Positions 8,865-19,826 are shown, numbered from the stretch's first letter. The stretch: DNA of 64,000 bases from Rhodocyclaceae bacterium (GCA_008080565.1 VIKE01000017.1:62001-126000); one strand, 5' to 3'. The notes: generated by a model not told the origin, from the sequence alone. A program made the numbers and translations.

Positions 8865-8940
8865 GGGTAGCTACCGCTCCAGCTACCCATCTAGCTACCC
8901 AAAAGTTGATAGCTTCGATTATACGAGGATCACCTCAGAT
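8865..8940 (-). promoter_or_regulatory. Integrase promoter and 12-bp iterons
   Basis: On the minus strand a perfect TATAAT (8918-8923) lies about 75 bases upstream of the integrase start. Between it and the gene are three copies of AGCTACC (plus-strand reading) at 8869, 8881 and 8893, spaced exactly 12 bases apart, and the first is inside the palindrome GGTAGCTACC. A further palindrome GAGG-ATCA-CCTC covers 8925-8936, just upstream of the -10 box. The arrangement suits an operator or arm-type site for the integrase or an excisionase; that is inference. Confidence 0.5.
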
Positions 8941-9017
8941 CAACAGCACAAACAAAAAAACATTGATTATTAACGATAACTTCTACAAACGATGATCGCG
9001 GATCAACGAAAATCACG

Positions 9018-10469
9018 CTACATCAAAACAATGTCGTACTGCTCGGGCGAATAACTGGGTTCGGATTGCAGGGAAACGGATTTGCCGATGAAGTCGGAGA
9101 GCATGGCCAGGGCCTGAGACTCTTCGTCGAGGAAGAGGTTGACCACGGCTGGGCCGGCCAGGATGCGGTATTCGCGGGCGTTGAACTGGCGGGCCTCGCG
9201 CAGCAGTTCGCGGAGGATTTCGTAGGCCACGGTACGCGCCGTCTTCACTTCACCACGTCCGCCGCAAGTCGGGCAAGGCTGGCAAAGGACGTGCGCAAGC
9301 GATTCGCGCGTCCGCTTGCGGGTCATTTCGACCAAGCCGAGCTGGGTGAAGCCATTGACTGTCAGCCGGGTGTGATCGCGGGCCAAGGCCTTGTTGAATT
9401 CATCGAGCACGGCCTTCTTGTGCTCCTCGTTCTCCATGTCGATGAAGTCGACAATGATGATGCCGCCGAGGTTCCTCAGGCGTAGCTGACGGGCGATGGT
9501 GACGGCCGCCTCGAGGTTGGTCTTGAAAATGGTGTCGTCGAAATTGCGCACGCCGACGAAGCCGCCGGTATTGACGTCGATGGTCGTCATCGCCTCGGTC
9601 TGATCCATGATCAGGTAGCCACCGGACTTCAGATCGACGCGGCGGGCCAGGGCTTTCTGGATTTCATCCTCGACGCCATGCAGGTCGAACAGCGGGCGCT
9701 GGCCGGTGTAGTGCTCGAGCAACGGGATCACCGCCGGCGTGTATTCCTGGGCGAAGGCAGTCAGTTTCTGAAAATTCTCCCGCGAGTCGATGACGATGCG
9801 CGTCGTGTCCGGATTGACGAAGTCACGCAGAACGCGCTGACCGAGCGACAGTTCCTGGTAAAGCAGGGTGGGCGGCCCGAAGGTGCGGGCCTTTTCACGA
9901 ATATCGGCCCAGGTCTTGCGCAGGTAGGCGATATCGGTGGCGAACTCTTCGTCGCTGGCATTCTCGGCCATGGTTCTGACGATGAAGCCCCCCGGCTCTT
10001 CGGCCGGCACGAGGCGATTGATCTTTTCACGCAGCGACTCGCGCTCGGCTTCGGATTCGATGCGCTGCGAGATGCCGATGTGCTTTTCCTGCGGTAAATG
10101 GACGAGCATGCGGCCGGCAATCGAAACCTGGGTCGACAGGCGGGCTCCCTTGGTGCCGATCGGGTCCTTGACGACCTGGACGAGGACACTTTGCCCTTCA
10201 TGCAGAATTTTCTCGATCGGCCTTTCGGTCGCCGTTTCACGGGGTTGCCAGATGTCGGCAACATGAAGGAAAGCAGTGCGGTCCAGGCCAACCTCGATGA
10301 AGGCGGACTGCATGCCGGGCAGGATGCGGCAGACGCGTCCGAGATAAACGTTGCCAACCAGGCCGCGGCTCGCCGTGCGCTCGATGTGGAGTTCCTGGAC
10401 GACCCCCTGTTGCATGACGGCAACGCGGGTTTCCTGCGGTGTGAAATTGATCAGGATTTCTTCAGACAT
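9018..10469 (-). CDS. rng: Ribonuclease G
   Basis: A 483-residue RNase E/G family endonuclease, the right length for RNase G. The S1 RNA-binding domain spans about residues 37-120 (GNVYLGRV...). The catalytic core shows TTIDVNTGGFVG and IIIVDFIDM, whose aspartates bind magnesium, and CPTCGGRG is the zinc-link that joins two subunits. It matures 16S rRNA 5' ends and turns over mRNAs. It is divergent from the trhP-like gene, with only 35 bases between the starts. In many betaproteobacteria it follows maf directly; here about 7 kb separates them. Confidence 0.96.
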   Translation of the reverse strand: MSEEILINFTPQETRVAVMQQGVVQELHIERTASRGLVGNVYLGRVCRILPGMQSAFIEVGLDRTAFLHVADIWQPRETATERPIEKILHEGQSVLVQVVKDPIGTKGARLSTQVSIAGRMLVHLPQEKHIGISQRIESEAERESLREKINRLVPAEEPGGFIVRTMAENASDEEFATDIAYLRKTWADIREKARTFGPPTLLYQELSLGQRVLRDFVNPDTTRIVIDSRENFQKLTAFAQEYTPAVIPLLEHYTGQRPLFDLHGVEDEIQKALARRVDLKSGGYLIMDQTEAMTTIDVNTGGFVGVRNFDDTIFKTNLEAAVTIARQLRLRNLGGIIIVDFIDMENEEHKKAVLDEFNKALARDHTRLTVNGFTQLGLVEMTRKRTRESLAHVLCQPCPTCGGRGEVKTARTVAYEILRELLREARQFNAREYRILAGPAVVNLFLDEESQALAMLSDFIGKSVSLQSEPSYSPEQYDIVLM

Positions 10470-11137
10470 AGTCTCTACAATGCGCGGTTTCGCTGCATTC
10501 TACTATGCCCAAAGCTCCTGAACTCCTCGCCCCCGCCGGCTCGCTCGACATGATGCGCACCGCCTTCGATTTCGGCGCCGACGCCATCTACGCCGGCCAG
10601 CCCCGCTACAGCCTGCGCGTGCGCAACAACGAGTTCGGCAGCATCGAAAAACTGGGCGACGGGATCAACGAAGCGCACGCCCGCGGCAAGCAGTTTTTCG
10701 TCGTCAGCAACATCATTCCGCACAACGCCAAGCTGCCGACCTATCTGGCCGACATGGCGCCGGTCATCGCGCTCAAGCCCGACGCCCTGATCATGTCCGA
10801 CCCCGGCCTCATCGACATGGTGCGCGAAACCTGGCCGGAACAGGTCATCCACCTGTCGGTGCAAGCCAACACGGTGAATTGGGCCTCGGTTCGTTTCTGG
10901 CAAAAAATGGGCGTCCAGCGCATCATCCTGTCGCGTGAACTATCGCTCGACGAAGTCGCCGAAATCCGCCAGCGCTGCCCGGACATCGAGCTGGAAGTCT
11001 TCGTCCATGGCGCACTGTGCATCGCCTACTCGGGCCGCTGCCTGCTCTCCGGCTACTTCAATCACCGCGATCCGAATCAGGGCAGCTGCACCAATTCCTG
11101 CCGCTGGGATTACAAACTGAGTACTTCCGATGGCAGT

Positions 11138-11177
11138 TCCCACGGTCAACCGGAAAAATTGGTCAAAAATGAAATCG
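11138..11177 (-). repeat. Dispersed 38-bp element, copy 1
   Basis: Exact core (CCGGTTGACCGTGG on the minus strand, 11140-11153) with an AT-rich arm. It lies in the trhP/yegQ frame and is read as HGQPEKL, shortly after the cluster-binding cysteines. Confidence 0.8.
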
Positions 11178-11254
11178 AGTACCTGCTCGAAGAAAAGCAG
11201 CGTCCGGGCGAACTCATGCCGATCGAGGAAGACGAGCACGGCACCTACATCCTG

Positions 11255-11294
11255 AACTCCAAGGATCTGCGCGCAACTCCAAGGATCTGCGCGC
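11255..11294 (+). repeat. 20-bp exact tandem duplication inside trhP/yegQ
   Basis: AACTCCAAGGATCTGCGCGC occurs twice head to tail (11255-11274 and 11275-11294). The unit is not a multiple of three and causes the frameshift. Confidence 0.95.
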
Positions 11295-11874
11295 CATCGA
11301 GCATGTGCACCGTTTGGTCGAAATCGGCGTCGATTCGCTGAAGATCGAAGGTCGCACCAAGAGCCCGTATTACGTCGCGCGCACCAGCCAGGCTTACCGC
11401 CAGGCCATCGACGACGCCGTCGCCGGCAAGCCGCTCGACCCTGCCCTGCTCCGCGAGCTCGAAGGTCTGGCCAACCGTGGCTACACCGATGGTTTCCTGC
11501 AGCGTCATCACGATGCCGAGTACCAGAACTACCTGCGCGGCAGCTCCGAATCGGATCGCAGCCTCTACGTCGGCGATGCCGTCGCTTTCGATACCGCCCG
11601 CGGCCTCATGGAAATCGAGGTCAAAAACCGATTCTCCGTTGGCGACCGTCTGGAATGTGTGCATCCCTCGGGCAACCATGTCCTGACGCTGACCCGCATG
11701 GAAAACCGGAAAGGCGAATCGGTCAGTGTCGCCCCCGGCAGCGGCCATCGGGTGTGGATTAATTTACCCATCATGTACACCAATTCGTTCGTCGCGCGTT
11801 TTGTGTAATTAGACCTTACAAAACAAACGGGGTTAAGTATTGTGCACTGCAACAATCGGTGTACACTCAAGGCC

Positions 11875-12983
11875 ATGAGCAAAGTTTCCAACCGCATGCC
11901 GCTGATCGACGCCCTCAAGGCAGTCGCAGCGCTCCTCGTCCTGCTCAACCATTTCTCGTCTTACGGCCCGCTCGCTGCGGCGGCCCGCGAAACCTTGCCA
12001 GGACTTTTTGGCTGGTTCTTTGAATACGGCCGCATGGCCGTTCAGGTCTTCCTGGTCATCGCCGGTTTTCTTGCCGCCCGCGGCCTGTCATCACAAGGCC
12101 AGGCGCTCGCCGTTTCGCCACTGCCGCTGATCTGGAAGCGCTATCTCCGGCTCGTCGTGCCTTATCTCGCCGCCATCGGCCTGGCCATCATTGCCGCCGC
12201 CGTCGCCGATCAGTGGCTGGATGACGAGGTCGTTCCCGCCCGTGCCACCTTGTCGCAATGGCTGGCCCACGCCTTCCTGCTGCATAGCCTGCTCGGCTTC
12301 GACGCCCTGTCGGCCGGCGTTTGGTACATCGCCATCGACTTCCAGCTTTTCGCGCTGATGGCCGTGCTGCTCTGGGCCGGCCGCCGCGACATCGTTGCCC
12401 CGGCCCTTGTTCTACTCACTGCCCTCGCCTCGCTGTTCTGGTTCAATCGCGATGCCAGCTGGGACAACTGGGCAATCTACTTTTTCGGTTCCTACGGCCT
12501 CGGCGCCGCTGCGTGGTGGGCTTCTGACCGCCGACAACTGTCGGCCTGGCTAGGGGTCATCGTTACCATCACCATTGCGGCGCTGGTCATCGATTTCCGG
12601 CTGCGCATCGGACTGGCCCTGGCGATCGCCCTGTTGCTTGGTTTCGGCCGCCGCTCCGGCCTCCTCGAACAATGGCCGAATGCCCGGCCGCTGGCCTTCC
12701 TCGGCCAGATCTCGTATTCGCTCTTCCTGGTGCATTTCCCGGTCCTGCTACTGGCCAACGGGCTCTATGCGAAACTTGGCCTGGAGTCCCACTCCTCGGC
12801 CATGATCGGCCTGGTTCTGGCCTGGACCGCCAGCCTGATCGCGGCGACGCTGTTCTACCACTGGGTCGAAAGCCCGACGGCCAGTCAGCGCATCACGGCC
12901 GCCATCAACGGACTGTGGATCGGTTTGCTGCAACTGGCGCAGCGCGCCGGACGACTGGCCCGCCGCGCCGTGCTCGGCCGCGC

Positions 12984-12987
<4 letters not shown>
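11875..12987 (+). CDS. Acyltransferase family 3 membrane protein
   Basis: About 370 residues from the ATG at 11875 (AAGG nearby); an upstream GTG would add eleven residues with no better site. [22 protein letters not shown] holds the family's RxxxxKhxAxxhVxxxH-type start with the essential His, and around ten hydrophobic segments follow, matching the acyltransferase_3 (OafA-like) fold that transfers acyl groups from the cytoplasm to surface sugars. The C-terminus is short and basic, and no SGNH domain is attached. Convergent with acetoacetyl-CoA synthetase, with stops overlapping by a few bases. The substrate cannot be told from sequence. Confidence 0.85.
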
Positions 12988-14942
<1,955 letters not shown>

Positions 14943-15096
14943 TCTGTCTCCTCGGTCTTGTTCTGTATTGATCGGCAAAGATAGCAGGATTTGGGCGCCG
15001 GCAACTGTCATCGACCGGACACTTCAGCGCACCGATTGACGCCAGCCCATGACACGGACAAACTCGACGCCCTGAACCAACCGACCCACCGCAAAC

Positions 15097-15858
15097 ATGT
15101 CCTTCGCCTGGATTCTGAAATTGCTGATCAGTACGCTGCTCCTGCCGCCTGGTAACGGCCTGGCGCTGCTCTGCGCGGCTGGCATTTTCCGGCGTCGGCG
15201 CTGGGCTTTCGGGCTGGCCGTGGCGGCCACGTTGCTGACAGTCGCGCAGTGCATGCCGGCCGTCGCCAATATGCTGATCGCCACACTGGAAGACCAAACC
15301 CTTGCCGTGGCACCGGACGCCCCCAAACCCGAGGCCGGTGCCATCGTTATCCTCGGCAGCGGCCTGGCCACCAACGCCAGCGAATACGGCGGCGATACCG
15401 CCAACGAGCGCACGCTGATTCGCACCCGTTACGGCGCTACGCTGGCCCGACGCTACGAGCTCCCCGTGCTCGTCACCGGCGGCCAGTTTCTGAATGACGA
15501 TCGCTCCGAAGCCGAAGTCATGACCCGCATCCTGTACGAAGAATTCGGCGTCAAGGTCCGCTGGCTGGAGGACGAATCGCTCGATACCGCCGGCAACGCT
15601 GCCCTCTCGGCCCCCATCCTGAAGGCGGCCGGCGTTCACCGCATCCTCCTCGTCACCCACGCCTTCCACATGCCCCGCGCCCAACTGCTTTTCGAACAGG
15701 CCGGGCTGGAAGTCATCCCGGCACCGACCGCTTTTTTCAGCCACCCGGATGGCGACTGGCTACTGGGTGACTTCCTGCCGCAGTCCAAAGCCCTGCAAAT
15801 TTCCTATTACGCCCTGCACGAATGGCTCGGCATGGCCTGGATTGCCCTGACCCACTAG
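15097..15858 (+). CDS. YdcF/SanA-like DUF218 membrane protein
   Basis: A 253-residue protein with two N-terminal hydrophobic segments (about residues 5-25 and 36-60) and a soluble DUF218 domain: AGAIVILGSGL, ERTLIRTRYGATLARRY, VLVTGG, DTAGNA and LLVTHAFHMPRAQLLFEQ. The family includes ElyC, SanA and YdcF, linked to envelope and peptidoglycan-precursor homeostasis in enterobacteria; the exact reaction is unsettled. Signature acidic and histidine residues are present. It is followed 18 bases later by the enoyl-CoA hydratase gene on the same strand. Confidence 0.85.
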   Translation: MSFAWILKLLISTLLLPPGNGLALLCAAGIFRRRRWAFGLAVAATLLTVAQCMPAVANMLIATLEDQTLAVAPDAPKPEAGAIVILGSGLATNASEYGGDTANERTLIRTRYGATLARRYELPVLVTGGQFLNDDRSEAEVMTRILYEEFGVKVRWLEDESLDTAGNAALSAPILKAAGVHRILLVTHAFHMPRAQLLFEQAGLEVIPAPTAFFSHPDGDWLLGDFLPQSKALQISYYALHEWLGMAWIALTH

Positions 15859-15876
15859 TAAATCTGGAGACAAGAC

Positions 15877-16578
15877 ATGACCCAAGTAGTCCTCACCGAA
15901 ACCATCGGCAAAGTCGGCCTCATCCGCATCAACCGGCCGGAAGCGATGAATGCGCTGAACAACGAGGTCGTCGACGGCATCGGCGCCGCCATTGACGCTT
16001 ACGAAGCCGACGAGAACATCGGCTGCATCGTCATCACCGGCAATGAAAAAGCCTTCGCCGCCGGGGAACGCATCAAGACGACGCGCAAACCGGTCATCGC
16101 CGCGGTGGCCGGCTTCGCGCTTGGCGGCGGCTGCGAAATGGCGATGATGTGCGACATGATCTTCGCAGCCGACACGGCCAAATTCGGCCAGCCGGAAATC
16201 AAGCTCGGCACCCTGCCCGGGGCCGGTGGCACGCAACGCCTGCCGCGCGCTGTCGGCAAGGCCAAGGCGATGGACATGTGCCTGACCGGACGAATGATGG
16301 ATGCGGCCGAAGCCGAGAAATCCGGCCTGGTCGCCCGCGTCATCCCGGCCGATCAACTGCTGGAAGAAACGCTCAAGGCCGCCACCACCATCGCCAGTTT
16401 CTCGCTGCCCGTGGTCATGATGATCAAGGAATCGGTCAATCGCGCCTTCGAGTCTTCGCTCAACGAAGGCCTGCTCTTCGAGCGCCGCGTCTTTCATTCG
16501 GCTTTCGCCCTCGAAGACCAGAAGGAAGGCATGACCGCCTTCGCCGAGAAGCGCAAGCCGACTTTCAAGAACCGCTGA
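15877..16578 (+). CDS. Enoyl-CoA hydratase with internal in-frame deletion
   Basis: A 233-residue crotonase-family protein; relatives of this type have about 257. The N-terminal half runs to KAFAAG and then jumps to [16 protein letters not shown], leaving out some 25 residues that begin with the A-D-I part of the GADI motif. That motif supplies one of the two oxyanion-hole amides. The remaining catalytic features are intact: [13 protein letters not shown] and QPEIKLG hold the two glutamates, and [14 protein letters not shown] follows. The reading frame is kept across the junction near 16064. It probably folds poorly or lacks hydratase activity. A clean start with GGAG is seen. Confidence 0.88.
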   Translation: MTQVVLTETIGKVGLIRINRPEAMNALNNEVVDGIGAAIDAYEADENIGCIVITGNEKAFAAGERIKTTRKPVIAAVAGFALGGGCEMAMMCDMIFAADTAKFGQPEIKLGTLPGAGGTQRLPRAVGKAKAMDMCLTGRMMDAAEAEKSGLVARVIPADQLLEETLKAATTIASFSLPVVMMIKESVNRAFESSLNEGLLFERRVFHSAFALEDQKEGMTAFAEKRKPTFKNR

Positions 16579-16615
16579 GATCACGAATCCGGACGCCCCG
16601 ACAAGGCATCGGGAT

Positions 16616-16655
16616 CATTTCAATTTTGGCCAAAAATTCCGGTTGACCGTGGCAA
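16616..16655 (+). repeat. Dispersed 38-bp element, copy 3
   Basis: Best-preserved intergenic copy: exact core at 16639-16652 and an arm that is itself a near-palindrome, AATTTTGGCCAAAAATT. It lies between the hydratase and glycosyltransferase-like genes. A weak hairpin (CCCGA/TCGGG, 16597-16613) just before it may end the upstream transcript. Confidence 0.85.
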
Positions 16656-16683
16656 CGCCCGGTAGCCATGCAAAGCAGCCCGC

Positions 16684-17739
16684 ATGCACCTGTTTGTCGA
16701 CATTTCCAGCCACGGCTTCGGCCACCTCGCCATCACGGCGCCGGTGCTCAATGCAGTGGCCAACAAAGCGCCGAATTTCCGGCTGACGGTCCGTAGCGCC
16801 CTGCCCGCCGCCAAACTGCAGCAACGAATCAAGACGCCCTACACGCTGATCGCCAGCGCAACCGATTTCGGCTACGTGATGATCGACGCCACCCGCGTCG
16901 ACCTCCCAGCCAGCGCCACCGCCTACCGTCAGGCGCACGCCGACTGGCCAGGCCGCATTGCCGATGAAGCCCGCTTTCTGGCCAACCTGAAGCCCGACCT
17001 CGTCCTCACCAATGTCAGCTACCTGCCATTGGCCGGCGCTGCAGCCGCCGGGATTCCGGCGCTCAGCCTGTGCTCGCTCAACTGGGCCGACCTGTTCGAC
17101 CATTATTTCGGCGATCAGCCCTGGGCCAAGGAAATTCACGCCGAGATGCTCGCAGCCTACCGCTCGGCCCAAGCCTTCCTGCGCGTCACGCCCGGCATGG
17201 AGATGGATGTGCTGGGGAATGTACAAACCGTTGGCCCGATCGCCGCCCTTGGGCGTCGTCACGATCTCGGCCTGAACGGCGACAAAGCCATCCTGATTGC
17301 CATGGGCGGCATCGCCCATCGCCTGCCGGTTGAAGACTGGCCACGCCAGCCCGGCGTACGCTGGCTGGTGCCGGCCGCCTGGCAGTGCCGGCACCCCGAT
17401 GCCATCACCAGCGAATCCTTCGGCCTCGGCTTCACCGACCTGCTCTGCTCGGTCGATGCCGTGATCACAAAACCCGGCTACGGGACCTTCACCGAAGCCG
17501 CCTGCAATGGCACACCGGTCATCTACCAGCGGCGCGACAACTGGCCGGAGCAGGATTGTCTGATCGATTGGCTGACGGCTAACAGCCGTTGTTTCGAAAT
17601 CGGTGCAGCGGAGCTTGAATGTGGGCAGCTCGCGGCAGCCCTTGAAAGCGTTTATGCGCAATCACCGTCGCCGATACCGGAAACCGATGGCATTGCGCAG
17701 GCGGTGCGCGCCATCAGTGACTACGCCAGCGCCGCTTAA
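16684..17739 (+). CDS. Glycosyltransferase-like protein (GT-B fold)
   Basis: A 351-residue protein starting MHLFVDISSHGFGHL, which resembles the N-terminal glycine-rich loop of GT-B glycosyltransferases and the N-terminal part of L-arabinokinase-like proteins. The C-terminal half has MGGIAHRLP, then VDAVITKPGYGTFTEAACNGTPVIY, the MurG-like nucleotide-sugar binding segment. The acceptor and donor are not known. The start has no strong ribosome site; a copy of the dispersed element lies just upstream. The last bases overlap the maf stop on the opposite strand. Confidence 0.65.
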   Translation: MHLFVDISSHGFGHLAITAPVLNAVANKAPNFRLTVRSALPAAKLQQRIKTPYTLIASATDFGYVMIDATRVDLPASATAYRQAHADWPGRIADEARFLANLKPDLVLTNVSYLPLAGAAAAGIPALSLCSLNWADLFDHYFGDQPWAKEIHAEMLAAYRSAQAFLRVTPGMEMDVLGNVQTVGPIAALGRRHDLGLNGDKAILIAMGGIAHRLPVEDWPRQPGVRWLVPAAWQCRHPDAITSESFGLGFTDLLCSVDAVITKPGYGTFTEAACNGTPVIYQRRDNWPEQDCLIDWLTANSRCFEIGAAELECGQLAAALESVYAQSPSPIPETDGIAQAVRAISDYASAA

Positions 17740-18341
17740 AGCGGACGGAAACCGAGCTTTTTGAGCAATTCGCCCGTTTCGCAGACTGGCAGCCCCATGA
17801 CCCCGGTGTAGCTGCCCGATAGATGCTCGACGAACAGCCCGGCCCGGCCCTGAATGCCATAGGCCCCGGCCTTGTCCATTGGCTCGCCACTGATCACGTA
17901 GTGGCGGATTTCCTCGTCATCGATCTGGCGAAAACGAACTTCACTGGTCGACAGCAGATATTCGGTACGCCGCTGATGGTCGATGGCGACGCCGGTCAGC
18001 ACGCGATGCGTCCGCCCTGAAAGGCGACGCAGGATGGCGGCAGCGTCGGCCATGTCGACCGGCTTGCCGATGATTTCGCCATCAAGTTCCAGCGTCGTGT
18101 CGGCGGCCAGCACGGGGCGCATCGGCAGGCGGCGCTCCTCGACGATCTTCAGACCATGCATCGCCTTGGCGCGCGCCACACGTTCGACATAGACCACCGG
18201 CGACTCACCCGCCATCGGCGTTTCATCGGTTTCGCTGTCGGCCCGCATGCCGTCGCGAAAAACAACGGTATCGAAATCGATGCCGATCTGGTGCAGCAAC
18301 TCACGACGACGCGGACTGCGCGAAGCTAGATACAAACGCAT
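17736..18341 (-). CDS. maf: Maf-family nucleoside triphosphate pyrophosphatase
   Basis: A 201-residue protein from the ATG at 18339-18341. LASRSPRRRELL is the phosphate-binding start, followed by PVLAADTTLELDGEIIGKP, LSGRTHRVLTGVA and KAGAYGIQGRAG, the Maf/Ham1 active-site set. It hydrolyses non-canonical or dTTP/UTP nucleotides and has been linked to septum control. It overlaps the rlmH stop by one base, so it is the last gene of the leftward nadD-rsfS-rlmH-maf run. Confidence 0.93.
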   Translation of the reverse strand: MRLYLASRSPRRRELLHQIGIDFDTVVFRDGMRADSETDETPMAGESPVVYVERVARAKAMHGLKIVEERRLPMRPVLAADTTLELDGEIIGKPVDMADAAAILRRLSGRTHRVLTGVAIDHQRRTEYLLSTSEVRFRQIDDEEIRHYVISGEPMDKAGAYGIQGRAGLFVEHLSGSYTGVMGLPVCETGELLKKLGFRPL

Positions 18342-18811
18342 CACCCCTCCCGGTGGTATGGATGGTTTTTGAGGACACTGACAGCACGGTAAAGCTGCTC
18401 GCACAATATCAGGCGAGCCATGCCATGGGGCAGCGTCAGGCTGGACAGACGCAACTTGTCGTCGGCCTGTTGCTTGAACTCCTCGTCGAGCCCGTCGGCG
18501 CCACCGATCAGCAGGGCCACGTCGCGGCCGTCCTGCATCCACACCTCAAGCCGTTTGGCCAGCTTGAGGGTGGTCAGGTCGTCGCCTTTTTCGTCGAGCA
18601 CGACGATCCGGCAACTGCCCGACAGGGCGTCGCGGATGCGGCCCTTTTCGGCGGCCAGCAGTTGTTCGCGGGTTTTCGAACCGCGCGGTTCAGGCTTGAT
18701 TTCAGTAACGCTGGCCGGCAGTTCGCGCGGCATGCGTTTCAGGTACTCGGCGCAGCCTTCGTTCACCCAGCCAGGCTGGCGATGGCCGACGGCAAGTACG
18801 GCCAGTTTCAT
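18341..18811 (-). CDS. rlmH: 23S rRNA pseudouridine-1915 N3-methyltransferase
   Basis: A 156-residue SPOUT methyltransferase from the ATG at 18809-18811. It shows LIGGADGLDEE and, at the C-terminus, LPHGMARLILCEQLYRAVSV with NHPYHRE, the SAM-binding trefoil knot of RlmH. It methylates pseudouridine 1915 in helix 69 of 23S rRNA. The start overlaps the rsfS stop by four bases and the stop touches the maf start, so translation is coupled through the block. Confidence 0.95.
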   Translation of the reverse strand: MKLAVLAVGHRQPGWVNEGCAEYLKRMPRELPASVTEIKPEPRGSKTREQLLAAEKGRIRDALSGSCRIVVLDEKGDDLTTLKLAKRLEVWMQDGRDVALLIGGADGLDEEFKQQADDKLRLSSLTLPHGMARLILCEQLYRAVSVLKNHPYHREG

Positions 18812-19173
18812 CCTTCCCTGGCCTGCTCCACGGCCTTGCGACGCTGGGCCGGCGTGGCCGACCACAGTTCTTCAAGGTTGTAGTACTGGCGCACGTTCGG
18901 TTGCATGACGTGCACGACGATGTCGCCGAGATCGACCAGCACCCATTCGCCGCCGTCTTCGCCCTCGGTCGAGACAATCTCGCCGCCGGCTTCCTTGACC
19001 TTTTCCACAACATTCTGGGCCAGCGACTTGACCTGCCGGTTGGAATCGCCGGTGGCGATGACGATGCGATCGAACATCGACGTCAGTTTGGCGGTGTTGA
19101 TGACTTCGATATCCTTGCCTTTGATGTCTTCAAGGGCGGAAACGATGATTTTTTGCAGCTTGCGGATGTCCAT
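18808..19173 (-). CDS. rsfS: Ribosomal silencing factor
   Basis: A 121-residue RsfS/YbeB/Iojap protein. The family core KGKDIEVINTAKLTSMFDRI, then VIATGDSNRQVKSLA and WVLVDLGDIVVHVM are clear. It binds ribosomal protein uL14 and blocks joining of the subunits when nutrients are scarce. It overlaps its neighbours by one base (nadD) and four bases (rlmH). The C-terminal tail, after YYNLEELW, is basic. Confidence 0.95.
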   Translation of the reverse strand: MDIRKLQKIIVSALEDIKGKDIEVINTAKLTSMFDRIVIATGDSNRQVKSLAQNVVEKVKEAGGEIVSTEGEDGGEWVLVDLGDIVVHVMQPNVRQYYNLEELWSATPAQRRKAVEQAREG

Positions 19174-19826
19174 CAGGTACTTTTATAGAGTTGGTGAAGG
19201 TGAATATAGTCGAGAACGGTATCCGGCAGCAAATAACGCGCCGACTGGCCGTTGGCCAGCAGCTTGCGGATCTGTGTTGCCGAGATGGCGAGCTGGGTCA
19301 TGGCAAAAGTGGCAATCGCCCCGGCCGGAGCGCGTTTCAGCCCGCCGACATTGATCAGCCGCCGGTCGTTGAATTCGGTCGCCAGCTCATGTGGCAGGTT
19401 GCTCGCTTCGACCGGAAAACCGGGGCGATGGGAGACGGCGACATGGGCCAGGGCAAAAATATCGCGCCAACGATGCCAGGTAGCCAGTCCGGCAAAAGCA
19501 TCGGCACCGACGAGGAGGACGAGCGACTGGTCGGCGCCGAGTTCACGGCGCAGGCGTTCGAGCGTATGCACCGTGTAACTCGGCGCCGCGGCTTCAACCT
19601 CGCTGGCATCAATTGAAAATCGGGCATTATTTCCGGTTGACCGTAGCACCATCTCCAGACGCTGCTGCGCAGTCACCTGCGGCGTGCCGCGATGCGGCGG
19701 CTGGCCGGCCGGGATCCAGCGCACACCACCGAGGCCAAGGTGGGCGATGGCCTCTTCGGCCAGCCGGAGATGGCCAAAATGCACCGGGTCGAAGGTGCCC
19801 CCGAAGAGGCCAAGCGGCTCAGACAA
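19173..19826 (-). CDS. nadD: Nicotinate-nucleotide adenylyltransferase
   Basis: A 217-residue nucleotidyltransferase. GTFDPVHFGHLRLAEEA holds the phosphate-binding H-x-G-H motif and SATQIRKLLANG the C-terminal binding motif. It makes deamido-NAD from nicotinate mononucleotide and ATP. One copy of the dispersed element is built into the coding sequence around residues 58-70 (RSTGNNARFS), where relatives have a different sequence. The gene overlaps the BPSS1780-like gene upstream by eight bases and touches rsfS by one base. Confidence 0.95.
   Translation of the reverse strand: MSEPLGLFGGTFDPVHFGHLRLAEEAIAHLGLGGVRWIPAGQPPHRGTPQVTAQQRLEMVLRSTGNNARFSIDASEVEAAAPSYTVHTLERLRRELGADQSLVLLVGADAFAGLATWHRWRDIFALAHVAVSHRPGFPVEASNLPHELATEFNDRRLINVGGLKRAPAGAIATFAMTQLAISATQIRKLLANGQSARYLLPDTVLDYIHLHQLYKST
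19609..19649 (+). repeat. Dispersed 38-bp element, copy 4
   Basis: Core at 19633-19646 with one mismatch (GTAG for GTGG). On the nadD strand it is read in a third frame as RSTGNN, near residue 60. Confidence 0.8.

Larger units (their letters stand above)
1376..9017. mobile_element. Putative integrative element or its remnant
   Basis: The segment carries an intact tyrosine integrase, a directionality-factor-like protein, a lambda-type exonuclease and DUF932, all common on integrative elements, and is AT-richer than its flanks. It lies between etfA and rng. I found no matching direct repeats that could be attL and attR, so the borders are only approximate, and the left end may lie at about 2.0 kb rather than before the DUF2889 gene. 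No conjugation, replication or capsid genes are present, so it is either a small cryptic element or the worn remains of a larger one. Confidence 0.6.
10505..11808 (+). pseudogene. trhP: tRNA hydroxylation protein TrhP/YegQ (U32 peptidase family), frameshifted
   Basis: Two frames together make a full U32-family protein. The first (10505 to about 11274) gives the N-terminal half with SGRCLLSGYFNHRDPNQGSC, whose cysteines bind an iron-sulfur cluster. The second frame (from about 11295 to 11808) begins HRLVEIGVDSLKIEGRTKSP and ends in a normal C-terminus (YTNSFVARFV). They are split by an exact 20-bp tandem duplication at 11255-11294, which shifts the frame; deleting one copy restores a single gene of about 427 residues. 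The family hydroxylates U34 of some tRNAs. As written, the first frame ends at 11341 after foreign residues. Either a real recent mutation or an assembly error. Confidence 0.85.

Noticed and set aside
1208-9017. attL/attR direct repeats for the integrative segment
   Set aside because: I found no convincing pair of matching repeats by eye.
16770-16800. Near-match to the dispersed element in the glycosyltransferase-like gene
   Set aside because: TTTCCGGCTGACGGTCCG differs from the core in spacing and at several bases; it is explained by the natural protein sequence.
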